Assembly (NCBI RefSeq): GCF_014850955.1
Contig: NZ_JACXSS010000001.1
Location: forward strand, 2,852,001-2,916,000
DNA from: Methylomonas albis
GTDB taxonomy: Bacteria > Pseudomonadota > Gammaproteobacteria > Methylococcales > Methylomonadaceae
Direction of reading: 5' to 3'
Length of the DNA stretch: 64,000 nucleotides
Part shown: one piece after another, positions 17,699 through 30,672 of the stretch
Numbering within the stretch: the first letter of the stretch is position 1
Layout of the letters: the number at the start of each line of letters is the position of its first letter
Notes under the pieces: model-generated
The model's input: the letters and a program-made list of their open reading frames with translations, nothing else
Database searches by the model: none
What the model was told of the DNA's origin: nothing
Program-made: the position numbers and the translations under genes

Positions 17699-20074
17699 TC
17701 ACTCCCTCAATTTCGCATTCAGTTTAGCCGCTAAAGTGTCCAGCACTTTGCGAAATATAGCATCAATTTCCGTGTCGGTAAGAGTTTGTGCAAAATCCTG
17801 CAAGACCAAAGCTAACGCAACACTCTTATAACCTTCTGCAACGCCTGGTCCGCGATAAATATCGAAAATCGATATTTCACGTATCGCCGTCTCCAGACAG
17901 TCTTCAATAGCGCTAGTAATCGCGTCAGCCGATACAGACTCCTCCACCAATAACGCCATATCGCGGCGTACCGAGGGATATTTGGACAATACGCTAAATT
18001 TAGGCACACGGCGTTCCAATACGGCATCCTGCTCCAGTTCGAACAAGAATACCGGACTGTCGAAGCCTAACTGCTTCTCCAGCGTCGGGTGCAACATACC
18101 TAATAGGCCTATAGCTTCACCGCGTTGGTTTTTAATTTGCGCGGTTTGACCGGGATGCAAGGCCGGATGTTGATAGGCAACGAAATCTGCGCCAATACCG
18201 GCCAGACCAAATAAAGCTTCAACATCAGCTTTCACGTCGAAAAAATCCAGTTTTCTGGTTTGTTCGCCCCATTGCTCGGTGTTAACAGTACCCAAAGCTA
18301 CACCGGATATCATCTTACGCTGCTGAATTTGTCCGTCTTGATAGAAAAACCGCAAGCCAGCTTCGAATAAGCGCACCCGGTTTTGCTGACGGTTTATGTT
18401 GTACAAAGCCGCGTTCAACAAACCGCACCATAGCGTTGTGCGCATCACCGCTAACTCGGAAGATATCGGATTTTGAATCCGGATAAACTCTTCGCCGGGC
18501 GCGACGGCATTTTGCATCGCTTCATCGACAAAGCTGTAGGTAATCGCTTCCTGATAACCACGATCAACCAAACAATCCTGCAACCTCGCCAGGGACAACT
18601 GCGCTTCGGGCGCTTTACCCAATTCGGACCGCATTAACAGGCTGCTGCTAGGTAGATTGTTATAACCATAGATTCTGCCGATTTCTTCCAGCAAATCCTC
18701 TTCGATAGCAATATCAAAGCGAAAGCCCGGAGGGGTTATTTCCCAACCACTTTCGACCACTTGCACGCTCATGCCCAAACCTTCAAACAAAGCATGTACT
18801 TCATCATCGCCGAACTGAATCCCCAAGACTTTGGCGATGCGTTGGCTCCGCAACTTGACGGGAGCTCTAACAGGCAGCTCAGCTGCCGAAATAATTTCTG
18901 AAACAGGACCAGGGCTACCGCCGGCGATGTCCAGAATTAACTGGGTCGCGCGCTCGATGGCCCGGCGTTGCACATTAAAATCGACACCTCTTTCGAATCG
19001 ATGCGATGAATCAGTATGCAAACCAAATTGACGAGCCTTGCCGGCCACATTAACCGGCGTAAAAAACGCGCATTCAAGGAAAATGTCTCGGGTTTCGCCA
19101 AATACCGCACTGTCCTTACCCCCCATCACCCCGGCCAAGGCCAAGGCTTGCTGTTGATCAGCAATGACTAAGGCGTCGCCATCCAGCTCTATGGTCTGGT
19201 CATTCAATAAGGCCAGCGACTCACCGACTCGACTGCATCTAACTACAATAGGCGCACTCAGCTTATCGGCATCAAAGGCATGCAAGGGTTGACCCAACTC
19301 GATTAACACGTAATTAGTGACATCGACCACTGGACTTAAGCTTCTAATCCCGCAACGACGCAGCCGCTCTTGCATCCACAATGGGGTGACCGCAGCAGGA
19401 TTGATGTTTTTGATCAAACGTCCCAAATAAACTGGACATGCTTCAACAGCTTCAATCTTAACTTCCAAAGCTTGTTGGTGTTGCGGCTCGATAACGGCAA
19501 CTGTCGGCGCTTGGAAAGACAGGCTGTTCAATACCGCTACTTCCCTAGCAACGCCTTCAACGCTCAAGCAATCCGCACGATTAGGCGTCAAACCCAATTC
19601 GATCACATTGTCGTTGAGCATCAAATAGTCGCGGATATCGATGCCCACCGGCGCATCGGCCGGCAATTCCATCAACCCTACCGAACTAACCGCTAAGCCC
19701 AATTCTTTTTCCGAGCACAGCATACCGAACGACAATTCGCCACGCAGTTTGGATTCTTTTATTTTAAAATCGCCCGGTAATACCGCGCCTATCAATGCCG
19801 CCGGAATTTTCAAACCGGGCCTGACATTGCTAGCCCCACACACAATTTGTAAAGGTTCGGCTCGACCGACGTTGACCTGACAAACCCTAAGTTTGTCGGC
19901 ATTGGCATGCTGTACGGTAGATAACACTTCGCCAACGACCACGCCGCTGAATTCGGCGGCAACCGGCGTAACGGCATCGACTTCCAGACCGGCCATGGTC
20001 AGCTGCGCAACCAACTCGGCGGTATCTACAGGCGGATTGACCAGTTCTCTTAACCAGGCTTCACTGACTTGCAT
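17699..20074 (-). CDS. pheT: Phenylalanyl-tRNA synthetase beta subunit
   Basis: 791 residues, normal length. Domain order is as expected: N-terminal tRNA-binding OB domain ([21 protein letters not shown]), B3/B4 editing domain, B5 domain, catalytic-like core ([20 protein letters not shown]) and C-terminal FDX-ACB anticodon-binding domain ([18 protein letters not shown]). It forms the alpha2-beta2 enzyme that charges tRNA-Phe. It starts 15 bases after pheS ends, and its stop sits in the ribosome binding site of ihfA, so the three are translationally close-packed. Confidence 0.98.
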   Translation of the reverse strand: MQVSEAWLRELVNPPVDTAELVAQLTMAGLEVDAVTPVAAEFSGVVVGEVLSTVQHANADKLRVCQVNVGRAEPLQIVCGASNVRPGLKIPAALIGAVLPGDFKIKESKLRGELSFGMLCSEKELGLAVSSVGLMELPADAPVGIDIRDYLMLNDNVIELGLTPNRADCLSVEGVAREVAVLNSLSFQAPTVAVIEPQHQQALEVKIEAVEACPVYLGRLIKNINPAAVTPLWMQERLRRCGIRSLSPVVDVTNYVLIELGQPLHAFDADKLSAPIVVRCSRVGESLALLNDQTIELDGDALVIADQQQALALAGVMGGKDSAVFGETRDIFLECAFFTPVNVAGKARQFGLHTDSSHRFERGVDFNVQRRAIERATQLILDIAGGSPGPVSEIISAAELPVRAPVKLRSQRIAKVLGIQFGDDEVHALFEGLGMSVQVVESGWEITPPGFRFDIAIEEDLLEEIGRIYGYNNLPSSSLLMRSELGKAPEAQLSLARLQDCLVDRGYQEAITYSFVDEAMQNAVAPGEEFIRIQNPISSELAVMRTTLWCGLLNAALYNINRQQNRVRLFEAGLRFFYQDGQIQQRKMISGVALGTVNTEQWGEQTRKLDFFDVKADVEALFGLAGIGADFVAYQHPALHPGQTAQIKNQRGEAIGLLGMLHPTLEKQLGFDSPVFLFELEQDAVLERRVPKFSVLSKYPSVRRDMALLVEESVSADAITSAIEDCLETAIREISIFDIYRGPGVAEGYKSVALALVLQDFAQTLTDTEIDAIFRKVLDTLAAKLNAKLRE

Positions 20075-20089
20075 GATTACTATCCACCG

Positions 20090-21240
<1,151 letters not shown>

Positions 21241-21247
21241 GTTTTCC

Positions 21248-21610
21248 TTACGGTTTGCTTTGGTTCGCTATAGCCACTTTCGCGATGGCGCCGAAAGCGT
21301 CGATATCGCGTACAGCTAAGTCAGCCAAGACTTTGCGATCGATCGCAACATTGGCTTTATTCAGACCGTTGATCAACCGGCTATAGGAAATGCCGTACAA
21401 ACGTGCGGCAGCATTGATACGCACTATCCACAAGGCGCGGAATTGACGTTTTTTCTGTTTACGGTCGCGATAGGCGTATTGACCGGCCTTGATGACCGCT
21501 TGCTTGGCGACGCGGTAAACCCGGCTACGGGCACCGTAGTAACCTTTTGCCAGCTTTAAAATCTTTTTGTGTCTTGCTCTAGCGGTGACGCCGCGTTTAA
21601 CTCTAGCCAT
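21248..21610 (-). CDS. rplT: 50S ribosomal protein L20
   Basis: 120 residues. Starts [20 protein letters not shown] and contains the long basic helices [20 protein letters not shown] and [20 protein letters not shown] that are diagnostic for L20. It is an assembly protein of the large subunit, and in other gammaproteobacteria it represses the rpmI-rplT mRNA. It lies 29 bases after rpmI in the conserved operon. Confidence 0.98.
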   Translation of the reverse strand: MARVKRGVTARARHKKILKLAKGYYGARSRVYRVAKQAVIKAGQYAYRDRKQKKRQFRALWIVRINAAARLYGISYSRLINGLNKANVAIDRKVLADLAVRDIDAFGAIAKVAIANQSKP

Positions 21611-21639
21611 GTTCTACTCTCTTCAATAACGGTGACAAA

Positions 21640-21837
21640 TCAACTGTACGGCAGCATACGCGCAACCAATGGCGCATCTGACGGATGAAGAATGGCTGTT
21701 TTACGCAGTTGTCTTTTACGTTTGGTGGTTTTTTTGGTCAGAATATGACGCTTATGCGATTGTTTGCATTTAAAACCGCCGCTGCCGATTTTCTTGAAGC
21801 GCTTGCCGGCACCACTATGGCTTTTCATTTTTGGCAT
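21640..21837 (-). CDS. rpmI: 50S ribosomal protein L35
   Basis: 65 residues from the ATG at 21837, which has GGAG seven bases upstream; the longer upstream frame is not coding. The sequence [20 protein letters not shown], then [16 protein letters not shown], is typical of L35. It lies between infC and rplT as in other gammaproteobacteria. Confidence 0.98.
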   Translation of the reverse strand: MPKMKSHSGAGKRFKKIGSGGFKCKQSHKRHILTKKTTKRKRQLRKTAILHPSDAPLVARMLPYS

Positions 21838-21996
21838 TTGTTTTCTCCAATGATTAAAAGTAAAGTCCCTGAGATAAAACCCAGTGAGGCAAAATGCTTG
21901 GCCCCATTGAATTTCCAGACACATAAGCGTCCGCTAGCCGATTCGTTCCTGAATCGCGTTGCCGTTTTAAAAAACGACTAAAACCTTATGGCTGAG

Positions 21997-22521
21997 CTAT
22001 TTCTTTTTCTTGGGGCCCATCACCATTACCATTTGCCGGCCTTCCAACTTGGGAAACTGCTCGACGATAGCCATTTCTTCCAGATCCGTTTCGATACGTT
22101 TCAACAAGTCCATACCCAACTCGCGATGAGTTAGCTCCCGGCCTTTAAAACGCACAGTGATCTTGGTTTTGTCGCCTTCGCTTAGAAATTTGATCAGGCT
22201 ACGCAGCTTAACTTGGTAATCGCCTTCTTCGGTACCAGGCCTAAACTTGATTTCCTTGATCTGGATTTGTTTTTGCTTTTTCTTGGCGGCTTGCAGTTTT
22301 TTGTTTAACTCAAACTGGTATTTGCCGAAGTCCATGACTTTGCAAACCGGAGGATCCGCATTGGGCGATATTTCGACCAGATCCATATTTGCATCGTAGG
22401 CGAGTTGTAACGCTTCGTTTATGGAAACAACCCCGACTTGTTCACCTTCAGCGCCTACTACCCGAACCCGCCTGGCGGTAATCTCGGTATTTAAGCGCGT
22501 TGCATCTTTTTTAGAGCTGAT
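21997..22521 (-). CDS. infC: Translation initiation factor IF-3 with AUC start codon
   Basis: 174 residues. The first ATG in frame (22386) would remove the N-terminal domain, yet the family sequence continues upstream: [37 protein letters not shown]. No ATG, GTG or TTG lies in frame before it, and a TAG stops the frame two codons above an ATC at 22521. GGAGGAT sits about six bases before that ATC. The start must therefore be AUC, the equivalent of the AUU start used for IF-3 autoregulation in E. coli. IF-3 discriminates against non-canonical starts and so represses its own mRNA. The gene lies 22 bases after thrS. Confidence 0.95.
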   Translation of the reverse strand: MSSKKDATRLNTEITARRVRVVGAEGEQVGVVSINEALQLAYDANMDLVEISPNADPPVCKVMDFGKYQFELNKKLQAAKKKQKQIQIKEIKFRPGTEEGDYQVKLRSLIKFLSEGDKTKITVRFKGRELTHRELGMDLLKRIETDLEEMAIVEQFPKLEGRQMVMVMGPKKKK

Positions 22522-22543
22522 ACCCTAATCCTCCAAGTTGTTA

Positions 22544-24451
22544 TTATTTTCGATCCGCAATCTGGTTTCTCAAGCGTTCGCCAAGTTCGCCAATTGACAG
22601 ACTTCCTAGATCCTCACCCTGCTGCGTGCGGACACTGACAGTCTGAGTTTCTAATTCCTTGTCGCCGATAATCAAAAGATACGGCACTCGCTGCATGGAA
22701 TGCTCGCGGATTTTAAAGCCTATCTTCTCGTTTCTCAAGTCAATTTTGACCCTAAGACCTTGTTTTTCAAGTTCTCGCCGCACCTGTTCTGCATAATCAG
22801 CTTGGCGATCAGTAATATTCAATATCACTAACTGCACAGGCGCCAACCATAGTGGAAAGGTTCCGGCAAACTGCTCGATCAAAATCCCGATAAAACGCTC
22901 CAAGGAACCCAGAATCGCCCGATGCAACATTACAGGCACGTGCCTGGCGCTATCCTCGCCTATGTAAGATGCGTCCAATCTAGCCGGCATCGAGAAATCA
23001 ACTTGTATAGTACCGCATTGCCAGACTCGACCTATACAATCTTTTAAGGAGAATTCAATTTTGGGGCCATAAAAGGCACCCTCACCTGGCTGCAAAGCCC
23101 AATCCAAGCCTTTATTGTTCAGCGCCAATTCCAGCGCAGATTCAGCTTTATCCCAGACAGCATCATCACCCACTCGGTTTTCCGGACGAGTTGACAGCTT
23201 GATGATCACGTCTTCAAAACCGAAATCTTTGTAGACTTCAAACAATAAATCAATAAAGGTAGATACCTCTGATTGAATCTGATCTTCGGTGCAAAAGATG
23301 TGCGCATCGTCCTGCACGAAATTCCGCACACGCATCAAGCCGTGCAGCGTACCGGATGGCTCGTTGCGATGACAAGAACCGAACTCCGCCAACCTCACCG
23401 GCAAATCCCGGTAACTCTTGATACCCTGATTGTAAATCTGAATATGGCAAGGGCAGTTCATCGGCTTGACCGCGTAATCACGATTTTCCGAATTTGTCGT
23501 AAACATCATGGCACTGAATTTATCCCAGTGCCCGGATTTTTCCCAAAGACTGCGATCTACAATTTGCGGCGTTTTGACTTCACCGTACCCATTTACGCGC
23601 AATTTCTCGCGCACATACCGTTCAATTTGTTGATAAATAGTCCAACCCTTATCGTGCCAAAACACCATACCCGGCGCTTCTTCCTGGGTATGAAACAAAT
23701 CCAGGGCTTTACCGATTTTACGATGATCGCGCTTCTCCGCTTCTTCCAAACGATGCAAGTATGCCGCTAAATCTTTGGCATCACCCCAGGCAGTGCCGTA
23801 GATACGCTGCAGCATTTCATTTTTGGAATCGCCACGCCAATATGCGCCAGCAATCTTCATCAATTTGAAGGCTTTTAATTTCCCCGTACTAGGCACGTGC
23901 GGACCGCGGCACAAATCGGTGAAATCGCCTTGATTGTATAAGGACAGATCTTCGTTAGCCGGAATCGAAGCAATGATTTCCGCCTTGTATTTCTCGCCTA
24001 GTCCCTCGAAAAAACTAACCGCTTCGTCGCGCGACAACACGGAACGACTGATGGCAATATCTTGTGCAGCCAAATCAGCCATTTTCTTTTCAATAGCGGC
24101 CAGATCCTCAGGCGTAAAAGATCGCTCAAAGGCAAAGTCATAATAGAAACCGTTTTCTATCACCGGACCTATCGTCACCTGCGCTGAAGGAAATAATTGT
24201 TTAACAGCCTGAGCTAGCAAATGTGCAGTGGAATGGCGGATTACATCGACACCCTCCCCGTCTTTGACCGTAACGATTTGCAAACTTGAGTCGGAATCAA
24301 TCAGCGTGCTGGCATCCACTAACTTGCCATTAACTTTGCCAGCCAAGGTTGCCTTGGCCAGGCCTGCACCGATAGACAGGGCCACATCCATTACGGAAAC
24401 CGCTTGGTCAAATTGACGCTGAGAGCCGTCAGGCAAAGTTATTACAGGCAT
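22544..24451 (-). CDS. thrS: Threonyl-tRNA synthetase
   Basis: 635 residues from the ATG at 24451 ([20 protein letters not shown]). The frame is open further upstream through tRNA-Val, which is clearly non-coding. Domains: N-terminal TGS, editing domain with [17 protein letters not shown], class II core with [20 protein letters not shown] and [13 protein letters not shown], and C-terminal anticodon-binding domain ([20 protein letters not shown]). Zinc ligands include the Cys of MNCPCH and a later histidine. It heads the operon thrS-infC-rpmI-rplT-pheS-pheT-ihfA. Confidence 0.98.
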   Translation of the reverse strand: MPVITLPDGSQRQFDQAVSVMDVALSIGAGLAKATLAGKVNGKLVDASTLIDSDSSLQIVTVKDGEGVDVIRHSTAHLLAQAVKQLFPSAQVTIGPVIENGFYYDFAFERSFTPEDLAAIEKKMADLAAQDIAISRSVLSRDEAVSFFEGLGEKYKAEIIASIPANEDLSLYNQGDFTDLCRGPHVPSTGKLKAFKLMKIAGAYWRGDSKNEMLQRIYGTAWGDAKDLAAYLHRLEEAEKRDHRKIGKALDLFHTQEEAPGMVFWHDKGWTIYQQIERYVREKLRVNGYGEVKTPQIVDRSLWEKSGHWDKFSAMMFTTNSENRDYAVKPMNCPCHIQIYNQGIKSYRDLPVRLAEFGSCHRNEPSGTLHGLMRVRNFVQDDAHIFCTEDQIQSEVSTFIDLLFEVYKDFGFEDVIIKLSTRPENRVGDDAVWDKAESALELALNNKGLDWALQPGEGAFYGPKIEFSLKDCIGRVWQCGTIQVDFSMPARLDASYIGEDSARHVPVMLHRAILGSLERFIGILIEQFAGTFPLWLAPVQLVILNITDRQADYAEQVRRELEKQGLRVKIDLRNEKIGFKIREHSMQRVPYLLIIGDKELETQTVSVRTQQGEDLGSLSIGELGERLRNQIADRK

Positions 24452-24499
24452 TTTCGATTCCAGAATAAAAAAAGCACCGTCATGCGGTGCTTTATGTTT

Positions 24500-24576
24500 T
24501 GGTAGGCGCGAGTGGACTCGAACCACCGACCCCCACCATGTCAAGGTGGTGCTCTAACCAGCTGAGCTACGCGCCT
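24500..24576 (-). tRNA. tRNA-Val (anticodon GAC)
   Basis: 77 bases including CCA. Acceptor AGGCGCG pairs with CGCGCCT; anticodon stem CCACC/GGTGG with loop TTGACAT gives GAC; the body matches E. coli tRNA-Val2A closely. It lies immediately upstream of thrS on the same strand. Confidence 0.95.
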
Positions 24577-24661
24577 AAAGTCTATCGTTCGAGGCGCGCA
24601 TTATAATGACATTACTCGCTTATGCAAGCTTTTTCTGCACAACCAAAAGCCAAGCTCTAGA

Positions 24662-25627
24662 TCAGGCTGTTTCAAATACGATGGAACCTTTGGCGCTAGG
24701 TGCCTGCGTACTGCTCTCACTATTGCCCGCCAATTTGTTTAAGAACTCTAACAAAGTTGGCTTCTTACCATTGGCCGCGCTACCCAGCACATTCACTAGA
24801 TCGTTAAAACTATCCTGCAATTCTTTGTATTTTCCCGCAGCCGCACCAGCAGTATCACCCAGAGTCGTAATCAAATTTTGTAGATTATCGGTAAATTTAC
24901 CGTAGCCGTTTCGGCCTATCGCTTTGTCACCATACTGGGCGTCATCGTTAGAGCCGTGACGACGGTCCGCGCTGTATTTCAAAGCCTGACGCAAATCGTG
25001 CAAGAAACTATGCAATGCCTGACCTACATCGACGACAGTTGCACTTGGCTTCGGCGCAGCATCTGCAGCTGTAGTAGTAGTCGCTGCCGTCGCGGTTGCT
25101 GCCGGCGAAGTTGTCGTAGTAACTTGTGTGCCAGCGTTATTCTGAGCACTGTTTGATACCTCTGACGCTGCTTGCCCGGTTGGCACTGTTGTAGGCGACG
25201 ATATAGGCGTAGCAGACGCAATCTGTTTCGGTAGCGTCTGAGCGGCAGCAGTGTCGCCTTGCGCAACCGCAGCTGACTGCGACGCACCACTTTGCTTCAA
25301 TATCTGCCGCAAATCCTGCAAAAAGGTCTGTAACAACTGACCCAGATTGGATGAATTATTTTGACCGCCGCCGGCATCGCTTTCAGTACTGTCATCAGCG
25401 ACAGAACCGCCATTGCGGGCAGGAATATTCAACCCAAAACTTTGCAATGTTTGCACGACACTTTGCATAAACGCACCACCACCGTGATGATGTCCATGCT
25501 TTTCACCTCGCCCGCTTACCGCCTGGCGCTCTTGATCGTCATCGTTATACGTACTTTTGGTGCTGGATATGCTGATGCTGGTTTGCGATACATACAACGA
25601 GGTTGTCATTGAATTGATCGTAGTCAT
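24662..25627 (-). CDS. Low-complexity protein with two internal repeats, unknown function
   Basis: 321 residues from the ATG at 25627, preceded by GGTGAAT. No family recognised. The N-terminal part is serine/threonine-rich, followed by a charged GEKHGHHHGGG stretch. A related motif occurs twice: LGQLLQTFLQDLRQILKQSG (about residues 95-114) and VGQALHSFLHDLRQALKYSA (about 205-224), separated by a long Ala/Thr/Ser-rich linker (TTTTSPAATATAATTTTAAD). No signal peptide or membrane helix. The C-terminal part is predicted helical (LGDTAGAAAGKYKELQDSFN). It may be a surface or secreted linker protein, but nothing proves this. It is transcribed alone. Confidence 0.6.
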   Translation of the reverse strand: MTTINSMTTSLYVSQTSISISSTKSTYNDDDQERQAVSGRGEKHGHHHGGGAFMQSVVQTLQSFGLNIPARNGGSVADDSTESDAGGGQNNSSNLGQLLQTFLQDLRQILKQSGASQSAAVAQGDTAAAQTLPKQIASATPISSPTTVPTGQAASEVSNSAQNNAGTQVTTTTSPAATATAATTTTAADAAPKPSATVVDVGQALHSFLHDLRQALKYSADRRHGSNDDAQYGDKAIGRNGYGKFTDNLQNLITTLGDTAGAAAGKYKELQDSFNDLVNVLGSAANGKKPTLLEFLNKLAGNSESSTQAPSAKGSIVFETA

Positions 25628-25883
25628 TAGATTCACCTTGACGCTGACATACAAAAAACAAACGGCTCATAACCACACAAAAACACAGTGCCCATACATT
25701 TAAGGCGCCCGCTTTGGCGGCATTACAACCATACCGATTTGTTTAGCGGCAGAAATTTTGTGAACTTTAACTAACTATTCAAAAAAAGACCAAACCCACT
25801 TGACTCCCAACAAAACCTCAAAAAACAATTTCAGCAAAATTTGCTGCGGCCTTGCCAATAGACGAATTCAGCCATTCCTAAAA

Positions 25884-26867
<984 letters not shown>

Positions 26868-27069
26868 TTACCACAAAACCGGTACTCAACCATATACCAA
26901 GGTTTGCGCAGGCAAAATGATGTCATTTGGCAATCCGGAATGCTTGAAAAGCACTTACCGCTGGTTTAAAACCGTTAGCCTTTAACATCTAAAACCAATT
27001 GCACTATTGGCTTGATGTTTCCCGATGTACAATCTCGCTTTTATTCCTTGTTAAAAGTGTGGATACATT

Positions 27070-27537
27070 ATGGGATTTGAAGAACTAGCATCGCTCAGAG
27101 ACGAACTTGTTAAGCAAGCAGCAGCCGAAAAATCAACACAGCTGCAAAAGAAGGTAGATGACAAAACACCTGCCAAGAAGACCGGCAAAGCTAACACGTT
27201 AGTCTCCAGCATAGGCTTGCTCCAAAAGACTTTTCCCTTGGCATTTCCAAAAAAACCCGCAGCAAAACTGCCGCTAAAAATCGGTATCCATAGGGACATC
27301 CTGGCGCACGCCGACCAACTTGGCACAGATAAAAACCATTTACGCACGGCACTTAAAGCCTGGTGCTGGGGGCATCGTTACTGGGATTGCTTGACGGAAG
27401 ATGCTGTCAGAGTTGATTTACAAGGAAACCCAGCGGGCCAAGTGACGAAAGCAGATGCCGAGCAGGCAAGTAAATTGAAAGCTGAACGCCGAAAACGGTC
27501 CGAGGCAGCTGAAGCTTTGCCGACAGAACACGCATAG
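27070..27537 (+). CDS. ProQ/FinO-domain RNA-binding protein
   Basis: 155 residues. The ProQ/FinO RNA-chaperone domain spans about residues 45-125. It includes LLQKTFPLAFP, PLKIGIHRDILAHADQLGTD and LRTALKAWCWGHRYWDCLTE, then AVRVDLQGNPAGQV. Flanking segments are lysine-rich and disordered (KKVDDKTPAKKTGKAN at the front, KLKAERRKRSEAAEAL at the end). Such proteins bind structured small RNAs and mRNA 3' ends. It lacks the C-terminal Tudor-like domain of E. coli ProQ, as do many short homologues. Confidence 0.9.
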   Translation: MGFEELASLRDELVKQAAAEKSTQLQKKVDDKTPAKKTGKANTLVSSIGLLQKTFPLAFPKKPAAKLPLKIGIHRDILAHADQLGTDKNHLRTALKAWCWGHRYWDCLTEDAVRVDLQGNPAGQVTKADAEQASKLKAERRKRSEAAEALPTEHA

Positions 27538-28030
27538 CTTTTGTGCGTTCACCGGCCAAACAAGTTAAGCTTAAACAATAGTAACCAGCCATGGACTGTT
27601 GCGGACAGTGTCCGTGGTATTCGATGACAAATCAAACTCGGAAAGCTCAATCCAAGCAAGAGGTTTCCATTCATCCAAAGATAAGCAACTTTCTTTGCTT
27701 GCCAACATTATGACGGTTCTCTGAAAAATTTTTGTCACATAAAGCGCCTGGTTCCCATTAAAATAAGCTCGGATTCTGCAACGCAGCCCTATAAAGTACA
27801 ATTTTCGACTGCAAAATTTGCAGCGTTTTTCTCGCGATTAAGCCTTTTTGTTTCCCGACACCAAGGCTTCCCTTCCTCCTAACAGCCAAGTCTCAAACAT
27901 GGCTAAAGTTGGTAACACAGAGCCTTAAAGCCCCACGGCACCAGCCGGGCGTTACTCTTTTATAGCTTTCAAACTCCGACACTGGATCGCAGTTTGCTCG
28001 ATCCTAGATTTTTAGTTCCCAGGAGGAATT
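27538..28030. other. Intergenic, no firm gene
   Basis: About 490 bases. A 45-codon minus-strand frame around 27571-27708 (MLASKESCLSLDEWKPLAW...) has a poor ribosome binding site and no family match, so it is not called. The last bases (AGGAGGAATT) are the strong ribosome binding site of the next gene. Confidence 0.4.
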
Positions 28031-28798
28031 ATGTGTTGGAGTGGCGAGGCATCAGCCGCGCTTGCCGTAACCGGCTTTGCGAGCACTGCTTTTTTTTATC
28101 GACGCGGCGAATCCAAGGTCTTATGCTTGGCATTGGCCTATTTTTCCCTAATGGAATTACTACAGGCGTATACCTATTCAGTGATAGACCAGTGTCTTAA
28201 TCCGAATAATCAGGTCGCCACCTTTTTGGGGTATATGCACATAGCATTTCAGCCATTTTTTGTGAATGCGGTCACCATGCACTTTGTCCCGGAACCCATA
28301 CGAAAACGCATTGGGCCGCTTGTATATGGACTCTGCTTTACTGCGGCTACGGTATTTATGATGCGGATTTATCCATTTCAATGGGCTAGTTTTTGCTTCG
28401 ACCACTATTACCAGTTTTTACCCGGCACTAATATCAAATTCACCATGCCTTTTTGCGGCACGGAAATTTGCTCGACGTCCGGACAATGGCATATCGCCTG
28501 GGCAATACCTGCAAGCGGCAGCATTCAAATGGCTAATAGCTATGTATATGCCGCGTTCCTGTTGCCCTTGCTTTACGGCTCCTGGAAGCTGGTGCTGTAC
28601 CACCTTACGACCGGTCCGTTGCTAGCCTATTTGTCCACCAATAATATGAACGAATGGGCCGCCGTATGGTGCCTATATTCAATTGGCCTGCTTCTGTTAT
28701 TAATCAAAACACCCGTCCGTCAATATTTGCACGTTTCCGACTGGTACGGTTGCCGCTATCCCCAGTTTTTGTCGGAGAGCGGCAAACCCTTGATCTAG
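28031..28798 (+). CDS. DUF5765-like integral membrane protein
   Basis: 255 residues with a perfect AGGAGG before the ATG. The start MCWSGEASAALAVTGFAST is the hallmark of the MCWS.. membrane family annotated as DUF5765. About six or seven transmembrane helices are visible, including VLCLALAYFSLMELLQAYTY, YGLCFTAATVFMM and AAVWCLYSIGLLLLLI. Conserved polar or aromatic residues lie in the loops (FCFDHYYQFLPGTN; FCGTEICSTSGQWHIAW). Function unknown. No operon partner. Confidence 0.75.
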   Translation: MCWSGEASAALAVTGFASTAFFYRRGESKVLCLALAYFSLMELLQAYTYSVIDQCLNPNNQVATFLGYMHIAFQPFFVNAVTMHFVPEPIRKRIGPLVYGLCFTAATVFMMRIYPFQWASFCFDHYYQFLPGTNIKFTMPFCGTEICSTSGQWHIAWAIPASGSIQMANSYVYAAFLLPLLYGSWKLVLYHLTTGPLLAYLSTNNMNEWAAVWCLYSIGLLLLLIKTPVRQYLHVSDWYGCRYPQFLSESGKPLI

Positions 28799-28823
28799 AG
28801 CTTGTAGCGCCCAGGAAAAAGAC

Positions 28824-28853
28824 GATTTCTCCGCCTATCGTTGCGGAGAAATC
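28824..28853 (+). terminator. Hairpin after the DUF5765 gene
   Basis: A perfect 10 bp stem, GATTTCTCCG/CGGAGAAATC with a 10-base loop, begins 26 bases after the stop. No T-run follows, so it may be an mRNA-stabilising hairpin instead of a terminator. The remaining 28854-29237 contains no gene that I can see. Confidence 0.45.
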
Positions 28854-29237
28854 CCCCGAAATAATTCTATCCAAAAGCCCGACACGGGATAAGCGATTAT
28901 ACTAAAGAACACCAAAAACCAGTTTAGCTCCCAAGGCTTGCAAGCTTCCTACTGTTTTTTCATCGCAATAAGCCTGCCCCACTGCAATTGCCTGCACGCC
29001 CCAGAACCAGGTTCGAACAAACATTGCCGGCATTCCGGATCAGCGCCGAGACCACACAGCCCGACACCCACACAAATAACTTTCACCAACAAATGACGAT
29101 CAAATTCGATAATTTCACCCCCTATCTCTGATAGTCAGTTGTAGGTTCAACCCAACTAGGAAATAATGCACTAAAGGGTAGTTTTTTGCCGCTGTCGATC
29201 CGCGACAATACCTGCACATATCTCAAACCACCCATTT

Positions 29238-29984
29238 ATGGATTCAGATAAAATTTTCCGCGAAGGCTTATTTTCATTTTTAATGGGAATTTTCTGCCTG
29301 ATATTGGCTACCCCCAAAGCCCAAGCGGAATGGCACGGAGAACTCACTCTTCTCAGCGATTATTTGTTCCGGGGTTATTCCAAGAATCGTGGCGCCCCCT
29401 TAGCGCAAGCACATATAGATTATCAGGACCCTTTGGGCTGGTTTGGCGGCGCGGGAGTTTCGCAAGTCAGCTTCGACGATCATCTCAGTAAAGATCATGC
29501 CAATGTCGAAATCAAACCGTATCTGGGTTGGAGCCTGCCCTTAAATCAAGACTGGCGCACTGAATTATCGGTAACCGGCTACCTGTTCGACGGCAAGATT
29601 TTTGAAAGAAATGCCTATTACGCCGAATTTTACGCCTCCCTGCATTACCGGAACTGGCTGAGCGGAACAGTCTCGATAGCGCCTAACGCCTATCAGCGCG
29701 ATGCAACGACAATGAATTACGAGCTAAAATATCGCCGCGATATATTGGACAACCTGCAATTCTCCGTAGGGCTGGGTTTCTACCAGGCCAAGCAATTATT
29801 AGAAAATGATTATTTTTATTGGAACGCTGGTACCTCTTGGTTTATATGCCCTAATCTGGCCGTGGATATGCGCTACGTCGATGTCAACCTAAACCAGCTT
29901 CACGATGAGCCGCACCACAACCATGAATTTTATCCGCGCTTACAGGAACAAAAGTTCATATTTTCCGTGACGCTCGGCTTTTAA
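29238..29984 (+). CDS. TorF-family putative porin
   Basis: 248 residues. Signal peptide LFSFLMGIFCLILATPKAQA, then EWHGELTLLSDYLFRGYSKN, the start typical of the TorF/TIGR02001 family (LSDYLFRGxS). The rest alternates amphipathic beta strands, and the last residues FIFSVTLGF end in an aromatic as outer-membrane barrels do. Role inferred as an outer-membrane porin of unknown substrate. The sigma-factor operon begins 87 bases later. Confidence 0.8.
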   Translation: MDSDKIFREGLFSFLMGIFCLILATPKAQAEWHGELTLLSDYLFRGYSKNRGAPLAQAHIDYQDPLGWFGGAGVSQVSFDDHLSKDHANVEIKPYLGWSLPLNQDWRTELSVTGYLFDGKIFERNAYYAEFYASLHYRNWLSGTVSIAPNAYQRDATTMNYELKYRRDILDNLQFSVGLGFYQAKQLLENDYFYWNAGTSWFICPNLAVDMRYVDVNLNQLHDEPHHNHEFYPRLQEQKFIFSVTLGF

Positions 29985-30071
29985 ATAATTATTCGCTCCT
30001 TTGAACCTTCCCGCTGCGCCGCGGAATATACTTGCATACCAAGTAATTATCATAGATCCAAGGTTTGAGCC

Positions 30072-30668
30072 ATGCTGCGTTTAGTACCTAACCCACATCG
30101 ACCGATCATGTCCGAACAGCCCGACACCCGCTTGGACGAGCACGCCTTGCTGCAACTGATTGGGGAAGGCGATTCCGCCGCGTTCGAAACCTTCTACAAA
30201 AACTACTATCCACGCTTGTTTCGCTTTATTTTACGAATGACACACCAACCAGAGGCAGTGGAAGAATTAATACAGGAGACCTTACTCGTCGTTTGGGAAA
30301 AGTCACACAGCTTCAATAATGAAAGTAAAATTTCCACCTGGGTATTTGGGATCGCGTACCACAAAACATTGAAAGCCATGGCCAAAAGCGCCCGGCGCCG
30401 CAATGATTACGATATCGACGAATGGACCGAAACCATTGGCGATCCAACGGCAAATCCAGCCAACAATTGGGAAAACGAAGATTGGCTTAATTATGCACTG
30501 GCCACTTTACCGCCAGATCAACGTGCCGTCATCGAACTCACTTTTTACCACGATTTGCCCTATCAGGATGTCGCCAAAATCCTCGATTGCCCTGAAAACA
30601 CTGTGAAAACCCGCATGTTTCATGCCCGCAAGAAACTGCAGGTTTTTGCCGATACACAGGAGATTTAA
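30072..30668 (+). CDS. ECF-type RNA polymerase sigma factor
   Basis: 198 residues from ATG 30072; a second ATG at 30108 is possible. Region 2 is seen in FETFYKNYYPRLFRFILRMT, AVEELIQETLLVVWEKSHSF and ISTWVFGIAYHKTLKAM. Region 4 is seen in LATLPPDQRAVIELTFYHDL and YQDVAKILDCPENTVKTRMF. The group resembles RpoE-like sigma factors paired with zinc-type anti-sigma proteins. It is followed after four bases by the anti-sigma gene and then a subtilase lipoprotein gene, all in one operon. Confidence 0.93.
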   Translation: MLRLVPNPHRPIMSEQPDTRLDEHALLQLIGEGDSAAFETFYKNYYPRLFRFILRMTHQPEAVEELIQETLLVVWEKSHSFNNESKISTWVFGIAYHKTLKAMAKSARRRNDYDIDEWTETIGDPTANPANNWENEDWLNYALATLPPDQRAVIELTFYHDLPYQDVAKILDCPENTVKTRMFHARKKLQVFADTQEI

Positions 30669-30672
30669 GAAC

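Noticed and set aside
24452..24544. N-terminal extension of thrS running through tRNA-Val
   Set aside because: The extra codons overlap the tRNA and do not match ThrRS; ATG at 24451 gives the family start.
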